Part shown: positions 9,114 to 17,413 of the stretch, one piece after another
How the letters are laid out: every line of letters begins with the position of its first letter
How positions within the stretch are numbered: the first letter of the stretch is position 1
Assembly: GCA_949291445.1 (NCBI GenBank)
Contig: CASEVT010000084.1
Coordinates: 1-54,200 of the forward strand
DNA: 54,200 nucleotides
Reading direction: 5' to 3'
From: an uncultured bacterium
Lineage (GTDB): Bacteria > Cyanobacteriota > Vampirovibrionia > Gastranaerophilales > Gastranaerophilaceae
Position numbers and translations under genes: made by a program
Notes under the pieces: generated by a model
Told to the model about the DNA's origin: nothing
What the model saw: the letters and a program-made list of their open reading frames with translations, nothing else
Database searches by the model: none

Positions 9114-10700
9114 TTATAATTCCGACGAAAGTTCCTTGACTACATCCTCAAAAGAAGGATTGAGATTATGTGATTTTTGAAAATCAGCCTGCGCCCCCGA
9201 CAAATTGCCTTCCTGCTTTTTAATCAGACCCGATATGTAATAATAACGATAATTCTTCTTATCGATATATTTCACAGGCCGCAAATAATCACCGGCAAGA
9301 CCGGATTGTTTGTTATCAATAGCACGTTTTGAAAGATCAAGCCAGGCATCAGTATTCATAGGATTTAAAGATAAAGCTTTCTTCAAATAATTGGTCGCAT
9401 ATATCTCGTCCGCTTGCGCAAGTTTATAATATATTTTATCGGAATTAGGCGCAATTTTAAGTGCCTTTGCAGAATATTCACTGGCTTTTTCCGGAATATT
9501 TTGCATTTTGTAGCAATATGCCAGATTGATCAATGCTTCCGAATTTAACTTATCTTTTTTCAACGCCTTCAGATAATAATCTGTCGCGTTTTTATAATTT
9601 TTTTGTGCCATATAAACATTGCCCAGTCCTATAAGAGTTTTAGGATCGTTCTTTTTAAGCTTGTATGATTTTTGATAATACTCCATAGCCTTAACAAAAT
9701 CTTGACGAGCATAATAAATATTTCCCAACTCTGTCAGTGAATGGTAATCTTTTTTGTTGACAAAAACATTCTGCTCCAGCTCTTTTATTGCGCGCTGAAC
9801 ATCGTTGCTTTTGTAGAAATAATTTGCAAGATAGAATCTGGATTTATTTCTGTCTTTGTTAGCCTTAGCCAGCACAAAATATCTCATCGCTTCGATATCT
9901 TTATTGTAATTCATAACCTGAACATTTTGAGCAAGTATGCTGTCAATCGTCTTTATCGAATCAGAAAACTTGTTATTTTCACAATAAATTTGAGCCTTCA
10001 ATTTAAGATAATTAGCGTTATTATCACTAATAGAAAGCGCTTTGTTTACAGAACTCATTGCACGCCCGTATTCTTTCAGATTCAAATAAGCACGGGCTAA
10101 AATGTAATTTGCATAATCTGATTTTTTCAAGAGTTCAGAATTCTTACTCAACTCACGTACTACCTCAAAAGCCAGATTATTAAAATAAATTTCGGTATAA
10201 CATTGAGCCAAATATATCTCTTCATCATACGACAAGGTCATTTTCGGAAAGAATACCTTCTTCATAAGCTCAATTTGATTTGAATACAAATCTCTATCCT
10301 GTATGTTGTTTATAGCTTCCTGCGAAAGCGAAAATAAACCCAAATTTGCGAATCTATATGCAAATCCCAGATTTACAAAATCATCGGATGCCGTAGCCGC
10401 AAGCACTGTTTTGTAGTCTTTATAAGCAGAAGTAATATTTCCCTGCGCATACTTTTCATTTGCCAGCGCATACAGCTTTGAATAATCATCATCCGAATAT
10501 TTAGAAGTCTCAGAACTTTGATTATAAGTAATAATCTTAAACAGATCATTTGCGAGCTCACTGTTTTTTATCTGCTTCATATTATCTTTCGTCAAAGAAA
10601 AAGACGGCATTTTTATTGCCGGCTCCGGCTCTGCAGCAAATGACGGAATACATAACAAAGACAATACTGCTATTAAATTTAGAATCGTTTTTTTATTCAT
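9114..10700 (-). CDS. Exported tetratricopeptide-repeat protein
   Basis: A 528-residue protein with an N-terminal signal peptide: MNKKTILNLIAVLSLL, then cleavage near SFA-AEPEP. It is followed by many TPR units covering roughly residues 60-525. Typical repeat elements are ALANEKYAQGN, GNIYYARQDFVKAMEYYQKS, GNVYMAQKNYKNATDYYLKA and AYCYKMQNIPEKASEYSAKA. TPR arrays bind proteins and act as scaffolds in the periplasm. The ATG at 10700 is chosen because it creates the signal peptide and has AGGA 9 nt upstream. It lies between a GAF-HD-GYP gene and a response regulator, so a signalling or envelope-assembly role is suggested, not shown. Confidence 0.85.
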   Translation of the reverse strand: MNKKTILNLIAVLSLLCIPSFAAEPEPAIKMPSFSLTKDNMKQIKNSELANDLFKIITYNQSSETSKYSDDDYSKLYALANEKYAQGNITSAYKDYKTVLAATASDDFVNLGFAYRFANLGLFSLSQEAINNIQDRDLYSNQIELMKKVFFPKMTLSYDEEIYLAQCYTEIYFNNLAFEVVRELSKNSELLKKSDYANYILARAYLNLKEYGRAMSSVNKALSISDNNANYLKLKAQIYCENNKFSDSIKTIDSILAQNVQVMNYNKDIEAMRYFVLAKANKDRNKSRFYLANYFYKSNDVQRAIKELEQNVFVNKKDYHSLTELGNIYYARQDFVKAMEYYQKSYKLKKNDPKTLIGLGNVYMAQKNYKNATDYYLKALKKDKLNSEALINLAYCYKMQNIPEKASEYSAKALKIAPNSDKIYYKLAQADEIYATNYLKKALSLNPMNTDAWLDLSKRAIDNKQSGLAGDYLRPVKYIDKKNYRYYYISGLIKKQEGNLSGAQADFQKSHNLNPSFEDVVKELSSEL

Positions 10701-10716
10701 AAAAGTAATTCCTGAA

Positions 10717-12462
10717 CTAATTTCCCGCTTTACAGTTATAGTAGTGATTAAAAATTTCAAAGAAATGTTTTTGTTCATCATTAAAATTTTCAATTTCCAC
10801 AGATACCAAAAGGTTATATAAATTATCCACCGTATAATGTGATAATTCAACCCCGTCATTGTACTCAAGCACCCAGTCGACTTCGCTCAAAAATACACGA
10901 ACGAGGTTATCCAACCTTACAGAAAAGAAAGCATCGACAATCTTTGGATCAAAATGTTTGCCGCTGCCGGTTTTGATTATATTCAGGGCATCTTTTATAG
11001 GCATTTTGTCACGGTAATGTCGTTTTGAAGTAATAGCATCAAAAACATCGCTAACCGCCAAAATTCTACCGCCTAAACAAATATCTTCACCGGCAAGTTT
11101 TCTGAAATAACCGCTTCCGTCATATTTTTCGTGGTGGCTTGATGCAATCTCCGCCACTTCCTTAAAATCATCCGAAAGATAGACCTTATTTAAAATATCA
11201 TAAGTAATTTTGACGTGTTCTTGAATATGTTTATATTCTTCATCAGTAAGTTTACCCTCTTTTTGAAGAACAGCATCACGAATACCGATTTTGCCGATAT
11301 CATGCAAAATTGCGCCATACGTAATCTTATTACGCTGCGAACCATCAATTCCCATCACATCACAAATTAATTCAGAGTACATTTTCACACGGCTGGAATG
11401 ACCTGCAGTAATTTTATCACGGGCATCGATTGAGGCTGCAAGCGTATCAATAAAATTTTTGAACAATTCTTTTTGTGTATTAATCATTTTTTGTTGAGCA
11501 TCGAACAATCTGGAATTTTCGATTGCAATACCTGCGCTTGTACCTATTGCGACGAGCAGTTCTTCATCTTCCTGTGTAAAAGTACCGCTCAACTTATTCA
11601 AAACCTGAAAAACTCCTAATATTTCGTGCTTCATATTTCTAATCGGCATACACAATATAGTACAAGTCTTGTATCCTGTGTCATTATCGACCTCAGGATT
11701 GAATCTTGGATCCTCGTATGCATCAGTAATATTAACAACCTCACCCGTTTTCACGACATAACCCGCCAGCCCCTTGTCGGCAGCAAATCGAATCTCCTGA
11801 CTTTCAACACCTAACGCAATTTTAGACCACAACTCATTCTTTTGTTTATCTAACAGAAAAACCGAACATCTGTCAGCGTTGAGAACTTTTTTTACTTCTT
11901 GAGCCATAGTTTTTAGAAGCATATCCAAATTCGTCTCAACAGCGAGTGTTCTTGCAACATTCAATAATGCCACAAGTGGTTTTTGAGTTGTCACGGAATA
12001 GTGAGTTTCTGTATTGCTGTAAAAATCTGCGTGGTTTAACAAATTCTCAATCTTATTATCCAAACTTATCTCACAAACTGGAACAGACTTTGCAACAGTA
12101 AGATTTACCACAGCTTCATAATAATTCTTATCCATCATGCACACAACGCCTCTGCAAAAATAATTCAATTTGCGTGCATATTTAGAGCCGGAATTCTCTG
12201 CCAAAAATCTTCCGTCTTCCAATATTGAAAGTGATTCCTTATAAGCTGCCGCATCAGACTTGTATTTAAGAAGTCCGATTAGAGAAAGAACAGCGCTTAT
12301 CAAATCGTAAAACTTTGTGCTCAAAAGAGCTTCATGCACATTTTTAGCTCTTTTATACAACTCAACAGTATCTTCCTTGTCAATTGAATTACAAACAGCG
12401 TTTATTTCATTTTTTAAAGCATCATAATCGCAATGCAATTGTGGTTTTAGAGACTCTTCCAT
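10717..12462 (-). CDS. GAF domain plus HD-GYP phosphohydrolase
   Basis: A 581-residue cytoplasmic signalling protein. An N-terminal helical region (~1-160) is followed by a GAF domain (~165-320, with LNADRCSVFLLD and GLAGYVVKTGEVVNI). A C-terminal HD-GYP domain (~345-520) then carries the metal-binding HDIGKIG and HHEKYDGSGY motifs. HD-GYP enzymes usually hydrolyse cyclic-di-GMP. Here the GYP tripeptide reads GYF, a known kind of deviation that may alter specificity. The ATG at 12462 is preceded by AAGGG; an ATG 15 nt upstream lacks a site. It is the promoter-proximal gene of the three-gene signalling operon running down to the response regulator and is divergent from the glycosyltransferase gene. 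Confidence 0.9.
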   Translation of the reverse strand: MEESLKPQLHCDYDALKNEINAVCNSIDKEDTVELYKRAKNVHEALLSTKFYDLISAVLSLIGLLKYKSDAAAYKESLSILEDGRFLAENSGSKYARKLNYFCRGVVCMMDKNYYEAVVNLTVAKSVPVCEISLDNKIENLLNHADFYSNTETHYSVTTQKPLVALLNVARTLAVETNLDMLLKTMAQEVKKVLNADRCSVFLLDKQKNELWSKIALGVESQEIRFAADKGLAGYVVKTGEVVNITDAYEDPRFNPEVDNDTGYKTCTILCMPIRNMKHEILGVFQVLNKLSGTFTQEDEELLVAIGTSAGIAIENSRLFDAQQKMINTQKELFKNFIDTLAASIDARDKITAGHSSRVKMYSELICDVMGIDGSQRNKITYGAILHDIGKIGIRDAVLQKEGKLTDEEYKHIQEHVKITYDILNKVYLSDDFKEVAEIASSHHEKYDGSGYFRKLAGEDICLGGRILAVSDVFDAITSKRHYRDKMPIKDALNIIKTGSGKHFDPKIVDAFFSVRLDNLVRVFLSEVDWVLEYNDGVELSHYTVDNLYNLLVSVEIENFNDEQKHFFEIFNHYYNCKAGN

Positions 12463-12536
12463 TTTTGCCCTTAACATATTCTCAATTTAATTATACAATA
12501 TTTTTTATAAATATTGAAGGATTGAATAGGATAATT

Positions 12537-13229
12537 ATGGAAAAAATTACAATAATTGTACCCGTTTACAACGAAGTAAATACCTTAGAACACATAATCC
12601 AAAAGCTTGAAGAAACATCATTCTGCGGTTTGGAAAAAGAGATTATACTGGTTGATGACTCATCATTTGATGGTTCAACAGATTTGTTGAAAAACTACGA
12701 ACAAAAATATAAAGTTTTATACCACGAAACAAACAAAGGCAAAGGTGCCGCAATCCGTACAGCTATGGAACATATGAGCGGAGATATTATGATTATTCAA
12801 GATGCTGATCTGGAATATGACCCCAACGATTATGCAGAACTTATAAACCTGATTATTGAAGACAAGGCTGATGTAGTCTACGGTTCAAGACTCTCCGGTG
12901 GAAAGCCTACTCGTTCATTTATGTTTACACATCTTTTAGGCAATAAGCTTTTAACTTTGATTACAAATCTTTTGTATAACACAACCCTAACCGATATGGA
13001 AACCTGTTACAAAGCTTTTCGCACCGACTTTTTGAAGGGAATAAAAATCAAATCCGACAGGTTTGACTTTGAACCGGAGATTACCGCAAAAGTTCTGAAA
13101 AGAAAAGCACGTATATATGAATTGCCAATATCTTACTACGGCAGAGAATACGCCGAGGGTAAGAAAATAACATGGACTGACGGAATCCACGCAATCTTAG
13201 CGCTTATTAAGTTCAGATTCACCGACTAA
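12537..13229 (+). CDS. Family 2 glycosyltransferase (DPM1-like)
   Basis: A 230-residue GT-A fold glycosyltransferase starting MEKITIIVPVYNEVNTLE. The nucleotide-sugar-binding elements are IILVDDSSFDGST and the metal-binding IIQDADLEYDP. A KGKGAAIRTA segment is typical of dolichyl/polyprenyl-phosphate sugar transferases. There are no C-terminal membrane helices, as in soluble DPM1-type enzymes. It probably transfers a sugar to a polyprenyl phosphate or to a surface glycan; donor and acceptor are unknown. The start has AGGA 5 nt upstream. Its stop codon abuts the stop of the convergent VWA gene with no intergenic base. Confidence 0.9.
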   Translation: MEKITIIVPVYNEVNTLEHIIQKLEETSFCGLEKEIILVDDSSFDGSTDLLKNYEQKYKVLYHETNKGKGAAIRTAMEHMSGDIMIIQDADLEYDPNDYAELINLIIEDKADVVYGSRLSGGKPTRSFMFTHLLGNKLLTLITNLLYNTTLTDMETCYKAFRTDFLKGIKIKSDRFDFEPEITAKVLKRKARIYELPISYYGREYAEGKKITWTDGIHAILALIKFRFTD

Positions 13230-13937
13230 TCAGTGAAGGATAACTTTGCCTTGCACCTCTTTTGTCGCATTCAAGGATTCTGAAAGACTTCTTTTCAGTT
13301 CTGCTGCTGTATTTGCCGTATAAAATTTACCCTGTGTTGCTAATGCTGCACATTTTAGCTGATTGCTGGCATCTTGATCAAATATTGTAAATGCTATTAC
13401 ATCTATAAAAATATCGTCACGTGTTTTTATCAATTCCAGTGCATAATCACATGGACTTTCATCACAATTTTCACCGCCGTCAGATAGAAGGATTATTCGT
13501 TTTTTACCGCTAAATCCGCTAAAATCATTTGCCACAGCTTGTTTTAAAGAATATGTAATAGGAGTCCAACCCGTTGGTTTCAATGAAAGCAATGTCCCTT
13601 CGATCCTGCCGGCGGAATTGTTTTCAATAGGTACAACAAGACTGCTTGCCTTGCAAGCTTGTGAAGCTAAAAAACCTCCCTTATGTCCGTATACTCTCAA
13701 ACCTACTTTCTGATTTTTGGGCATATTGGGCAACAATTCCGATATGGTATCTAAAACCATATCTATTTTTTTTACCCCGCGAAATTTCTCTGCCATGCTG
13801 TTTGAAAAATCAACTATAAACAATACCGCTTCATTATTTTCGTACGACTCTGAGGCATTTGCCTTTTGATAGTTTGGATTTGTCAAAAGTAATGTTATAA
13901 TTGTGATTGTAAAAAAAGTTGAAAGTAATCTAATCAT
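13230..13937 (-). CDS. Secreted von Willebrand factor A domain protein
   Basis: A 235-residue protein with an N-terminal signal or anchor (MIRLLSTFFTITIITLLLT, cleavage near ANA-SES) and one VWA domain. The MIDAS metal site is recognisable: DFSNS near residue 43, a downstream Thr in the PTGWTP region and LLSDGGENCD. The domain contains several cysteines (SQACK, CDESPCD, LKCAAL) that could form disulphides outside the cytoplasm. VWA proteins of this size bind protein partners in the periplasm. AAGG lies 6 nt before the ATG. It is divergent from the nitroreductase with only 29 bp between the start codons. Confidence 0.85.
   Translation of the reverse strand: MIRLLSTFFTITIITLLLTNPNYQKANASESYENNEAVLFIVDFSNSMAEKFRGVKKIDMVLDTISELLPNMPKNQKVGLRVYGHKGGFLASQACKASSLVVPIENNSAGRIEGTLLSLKPTGWTPITYSLKQAVANDFSGFSGKKRIILLSDGGENCDESPCDYALELIKTRDDIFIDVIAFTIFDQDASNQLKCAALATQGKFYTANTAAELKRSLSESLNATKEVQGKVILH
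13873..13901 (+). promoter_or_regulatory. Candidate nitroreductase promoter inside the VWA gene
   Basis: TTTGGA (13873-13878), a 17-bp spacer and TATAAT (13896-13901) face the nitroreductase gene. The predicted start near 13908 would give a leader of about 60 nt that is antisense to the 5-prime end of the VWA mRNA. The 29-bp intergenic gap is too short to hold a full promoter. Confidence 0.4.
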
Positions 13938-13966
13938 CTTGTACCTTATTATTTGGAGTAAACTAA

Positions 13967-14599
13967 ATGGAATTTTTTGACGTAATCAATACAAGAAAGA
14001 CTATCAGAAAATACAATCTTGACACACCCCCTGTTGAGGATATAAAAAGGATTATCGATGCAGCACGTCTTGCCCCCAGTGCGACTAACCGACAAAATTG
14101 GCAATTCATCGTCATTTACAATTTTGAATTAAAAACTAAAATGATTGAAGCAATCGAAGAAACCTATAATTCACTGATTGAAAAAGCTAATACTGAAGAG
14201 CAAAAATCAAAACTTAAAACATATAAAAATTACTCAATGTTTCTTGGTGCAGCGCCGGTAGTTATTGCGGCAATTGAAACACCGAAACAAAAATTTATTG
14301 AGCAAACACTATCTGAAATGGACTTTACTCAAGATGAAATTGCACAAATGAAGCCCGACTCGTCAATTCTTAGCTTAGGTGCAGCAATTGAAAACATTTC
14401 ACTCGCAGCACATGCAATGGGATATGGTACTTGCTGGATGTGCGCTCCTATTTTAGCCTATAAGAAACTAAAAGAAATCCTGAACATACCGCAGGAAAAT
14501 AACCTTATATCTCTTATTACTCTAGGCTCACCATTTGACAGCAACACATCAAGACCACTCAAAAAACCGCTTGATGATATTATGAAAATAATCAAATAA
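13967..14599 (+). CDS. Nitroreductase family flavoprotein
   Basis: A 210-residue member of the nitroreductase/NfsB superfamily, which uses FMN and NAD(P)H. The family opening TRKTIRKYNLDTPPVEDI, the FMN-phosphate-contacting RLAPSATNRQNWQF and the C-terminal GTCWMC and LITLGSPF regions are all present. The natural substrate is not predictable; enzymes of this family reduce quinones, nitro compounds or flavins. GGAG lies 8 nt before the ATG. It is monocistronic and ends in a strong hairpin terminator. Confidence 0.92.
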   Translation: MEFFDVINTRKTIRKYNLDTPPVEDIKRIIDAARLAPSATNRQNWQFIVIYNFELKTKMIEAIEETYNSLIEKANTEEQKSKLKTYKNYSMFLGAAPVVIAAIETPKQKFIEQTLSEMDFTQDEIAQMKPDSSILSLGAAIENISLAAHAMGYGTCWMCAPILAYKKLKEILNIPQENNLISLITLGSPFDSNTSRPLKKPLDDIMKIIK

Positions 14600-14602
14600 C
14601 TC

Positions 14603-14627
14603 AAAAAGGCGCACAATGCGCCTTTTT
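14603..14627. terminator. Bidirectional terminator between nitroreductase and small ORF
   Basis: An 11-bp perfect stem AAAAAGGCGCA (14603-14613) pairs with 14617-14627 around a CAA loop. T runs occur in both directions, so it can end both the nitroreductase transcript and the convergent 53-residue small gene. Confidence 0.9.
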
Positions 14628-14658
14628 CAATTCTTCTACACAAAAGATAATCCAATGT

Positions 14659-14820
14659 CTAAACCAAACCCAGCATTTTTTTGTACCAGCTGAAAGTTTC
14701 AAGTTCCAACCCGTTGAATGTAGTTTTAAGGCATTGTTTTTCCAAATATTTTTCGAATTCATCGTTAAATTTGGATTTTTTTACTTCCTTCTTCGTAGTT
14801 GATGCAGTGAGAATCGCCAT
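14659..14820 (-). CDS. 53-residue small protein, function unknown
   Basis: A short reading frame beginning MAILTASTTKKEVKKSKFND and ending in WYKKMLGLV. It is lysine-rich at the N-terminus, with an amphipathic helical middle (EFEKYLEKQCLKT) and no membrane segment or signal peptide. Evidence that it is a gene: AAAGGAGG, one of the best ribosome-binding sites in the window, sits 7 nt upstream of the ATG. A TATAAT lies further upstream, and the bidirectional terminator follows its stop. I do not recognise the family. The opposite-strand frame over the same bases has no ribosome-binding site. Confidence 0.7.
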   Translation of the reverse strand: MAILTASTTKKEVKKSKFNDEFEKYLEKQCLKTTFNGLELETFSWYKKMLGLV

Positions 14821-14884
14821 TGAACAGCCTCCTTTTACCTATTTGCCAATTTTATATAAAATCAAACAAGTTGGTTATGAAAAT

Positions 14885-14890
14885 ATTATA
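14885..14890 (-). promoter_or_regulatory. -10 box for the 53-residue small gene
   Basis: TATAAT on the minus strand lies 64 nt upstream of the small gene's ATG, with no clear -35. The 14821-14999 gap otherwise holds only AT-rich sequence. Confidence 0.35.
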
Positions 14891-14999
14891 TCACATCAAC
14901 CGTTAGTTTGCTACACTTGTAAAATATCAAAATAAAAATTTTTGCTAATTTTCAGAAAATTTTAGAGTAAATAATAATTAAGAGATATTGTTTTTATAA

Positions 15000-15719
15000 C
15001 TATATTGATTTTTTATCCTTAATCCGAAACGCAATTTGAGAAGGCGGATGCAGCATGTCGCCCACAGGCAGATAACCGTATTTTTGACGTATTCGTCTGA
15101 CCAACTCTTTTTTCTCAGGATCCGGATCGAAAAACAGCGTAGAATAAATACTAACACCATCTTTAATAATAAGCGCATCAGACTCACTAAAAATGTCACC
15201 GTATTTTTTCAAAAATGCACGATGTGCAGCGGCATTCATACCCAGATTGCCCAATTCTTCCTGTATAGAACTATCGCCGTCATTATCTTTCGCATGCCCG
15301 CACTCGTGCAATATTGCCTCCGCAAGTGCCAGTATTACCGGAAAATCTTGATTATTTTTGTACATATCATTAAGCATAATCAAGTTTTTGCTGTAATCGT
15401 ATTGAGCGTGAATATTTTTGGACGAAGTTTTTTCAAACGAAATTCTCACGTTAGACTTTTTAATAAAATCCAAAGCATCCTTGCCGGAACAAAACGGAAG
15501 CATTATCCCCATATTATTCAAGTATCTGATATCTTCAGAAGCAATTTGCAACTGTTCCAATTCATTAATAGCAGAAGAAATAGTAGGATCCTTCAGCCAA
15601 GTCAGTTGTTCAGCAAACAAAGGTTGAGGATTATTTGATGTTTGAGGATTTCGCCATTTATAATCCCTTATTTGAAAATTGCTTACAATACTATTAAAAA
15701 CCGGAGCTACTAAAGGCAC
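15000..15719 (-). CDS. Putative HExxH zinc metallopeptidase partnered with GntR-type regulator
   Basis: A 239-residue protein with a putative gluzincin-type active site: LHECGHAKDND, followed by SIQEELGNLG. The HExxH helix supplies two His and a catalytic Glu, and the downstream EE pair could supply the third zinc ligand. No signal peptide or membrane helix is apparent, so it is probably cytoplasmic. The C-terminal end contains HPPSQIAFR. The GTG start at 15719 has AGGT 7 nt upstream and lies 5 bp after the upstream regulator's stop, so the two are co-transcribed. It shares an extended motif with the TPR protein at 35521-36546. The family is unknown to me; proteolytic activity is inferred only from the motif. 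Confidence 0.75.
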   Translation of the reverse strand: MPLVAPVFNSIVSNFQIRDYKWRNPQTSNNPQPLFAEQLTWLKDPTISSAINELEQLQIASEDIRYLNNMGIMLPFCSGKDALDFIKKSNVRISFEKTSSKNIHAQYDYSKNLIMLNDMYKNNQDFPVILALAEAILHECGHAKDNDGDSSIQEELGNLGMNAAAHRAFLKKYGDIFSESDALIIKDGVSIYSTLFFDPDPEKKELVRRIRQKYGYLPVGDMLHPPSQIAFRIKDKKSI

Positions 15720-15724
15720 ACCAC

Positions 15725-16897
15725 TTACCTATCTGTTTCAAAAGTAAACGTATATTCAGGACTAACAGCGAGCCATCTGAAAGCTTGTGAACCTTCGGTC
15801 TCAGGAATATCCGTAACAAAAGTTCCGCCGTAGCGGCCTCTGGAAAATTGGACATAACCTTGTTTTGAAAGGTTTTGAAGTGCTTTTCGGATAGTATTGC
15901 TGCTAACATCGAATTTTTGAGACAACGCCTCCATAGAAGGCATTTTCTCACCGACTTCAAAAGTTTCTCTTATATAAGATTTTATAGAATTTTCAATTTT
16001 TTGATAGCTGTAATACTGTGCTTCTTCCGCCTTGGCAAAAATAGAAATTTCGTTTTCAGGTTGGAGCACATTATCGTTCGGCATCTTGATAATCGTAGTA
16101 CCATATCTGCCTCTTCGAGCCAATAATATACCTTCATCAATTAGTACTTTCATAGCATCGTGCACAGTTTTTATACTGACTTTAAGAATCTCTGAAAGCT
16201 CAAAGTGTGCCGGCAATCTGTCTCCCACCTTGTAAGTTTGACAGATGTAATCCTTTAGATCTTTTTCAACTTGTTTAACTAGAGTGCTGTTTTCATTTTC
16301 AGCATCGTCTTGTGAAAGCTGCGGCAAAGATTTTAATACCCAATTTGACTCATTAGACCGAAAAGCACGAGTTTCAAGTATTCCTATCGAACATAAGTAC
16401 TCCAGCGCCAGCCTTACTGTATTTGTTGAATGACCTATTATTGCAGAAATTTGACGTGCGGAAGGCAACGGCTCATTCAATTTCATTTCATTATCAATTA
16501 TATATTTTTTTATCTGTGCAATAACTTTTTCTCTTTTAGAAATCGATTTTCGTATAATCGGGTTAGAAGAATCTGCATTACGAATAACAGTTCCGATTCT
16601 CTGTTTTGATTCCAAATATCCGCTGTCTTCAACGTATCTTATAGCATTTTGAACAGTTCCGACACTCACTCCCAAATAATATGCCAGATCAGCTTTTTTA
16701 GGTAAAAGTGTATTCTCTTTTATTTTACCTTTTTTAAAACCGTTCACAATCCAGTCAGTTAGCCACTTACGAATTATCGAGTCTTTTGACTCAAACGAAT
16801 TTTTAAAATTCGGAATCTCTTTAGGCAGCTCGTTTAGCTCAATCCGCTTCAAATCAGCTTTCTCCAGCTTAGAAAAACTTTTTTGAAAGTTTGTCAT
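15725..16897 (-). CDS. GntR-type regulator with four tandem winged helices
   Basis: A 390-residue protein made of four consecutive GntR-like winged-helix domains at about residues 40-107, 121-185, 207-262 and 290-352. Each repeats the pattern LP-x-LS..L-VS..TV..A-..L...G. Examples are LAYYLGVSVGTVQNAIRYVE, ISAIIGHSTNTVRLALEYL, LSEILKVSIKTVHDAMKVL and LSQKFDVSSNTIRKALQNL. Domains 3 and 4 both end in an RRGRYG/SRGRYG wing. No effector-binding domain (FCD, UTRA or aminotransferase-like) follows, unlike normal GntR proteins of ~240 residues with one winged helix. GGAGG precedes the ATG at 16897. It leads a two-gene operon with the HExxH protein and is expected to bind an extended or multi-site operator. 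Confidence 0.85.
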   Translation of the reverse strand: MTNFQKSFSKLEKADLKRIELNELPKEIPNFKNSFESKDSIIRKWLTDWIVNGFKKGKIKENTLLPKKADLAYYLGVSVGTVQNAIRYVEDSGYLESKQRIGTVIRNADSSNPIIRKSISKREKVIAQIKKYIIDNEMKLNEPLPSARQISAIIGHSTNTVRLALEYLCSIGILETRAFRSNESNWVLKSLPQLSQDDAENENSTLVKQVEKDLKDYICQTYKVGDRLPAHFELSEILKVSIKTVHDAMKVLIDEGILLARRGRYGTTIIKMPNDNVLQPENEISIFAKAEEAQYYSYQKIENSIKSYIRETFEVGEKMPSMEALSQKFDVSSNTIRKALQNLSKQGYVQFSRGRYGGTFVTDIPETEGSQAFRWLAVSPEYTFTFETDR

Positions 16898-17029
16898 CAG
16901 ACCTCCACGCACACATACAATTTATTATTAAGGTTATCATATATTTTATAACAATAAAAAAACACACACAGATTTTTTGCTATTTTTTTACATTTTATTT
17001 AACCATTGTTTACATAGTTTCAATGCAAC

Positions 17030-17413
17030 CTAGACAAAAGAAACAGCTAATAGCAGGCTTATAATCAAAGTTAAAATTTGAACATTGGTATAAAAATGGA
17101 TTCGCTCATAGCTTGCGAAATGACCGATAATAAACGGCAAAAATAAAAATATAGGAAAAATCGCCGCATATACTGCATTGCCGCCATATAGATTGCTCAA
17201 AGAAAACCAGATTATCGAAATAAAATACAATACCATCACGACAGAAATGAAAACTGTGTACAATGCCATAAACTTAACTTTATTTTCAAATTTATAAAGA
17301 GCCAGCTTGCCAAACATAAAACCGAAAATCAAAATAATGTTAGTTACAATTATAGCCAACAAAGAGTCGGGCAAATATGCAAAAAGCTTGTTAATACCAT
17401 CAATTAATGTCAT
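17030..17413 (-). CDS. Small four-helix membrane protein
   Basis: A 127-residue hydrophobic protein with about four transmembrane helices: SLLAIIVTNIILIFGFMFG, FMALYTVFISVVMVLYFISI, YAAIFPIFLFLPFIIGHF and ILTLIISLLLAVSF. It has no recognisable family. Its ATG overlaps the TGA of the upstream hydrolase gene (ATGA), so translation is coupled. It is the last gene of the four-gene HAD-aminotransferase-hydrolase operon. It may anchor or export the product of that operon (inference from position only). Confidence 0.75.
   Translation of the reverse strand: MTLIDGINKLFAYLPDSLLAIIVTNIILIFGFMFGKLALYKFENKVKFMALYTVFISVVMVLYFISIIWFSLSNLYGGNAVYAAIFPIFLFLPFIIGHFASYERIHFYTNVQILTLIISLLLAVSFV

Noticed and set aside
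14681-14935. Plus-strand frame of 84 codons in the nitroreductase to HExxH gap
   Set aside because: It has no ribosome-binding site. The opposite strand carries a 53-residue gene with a near-perfect one.
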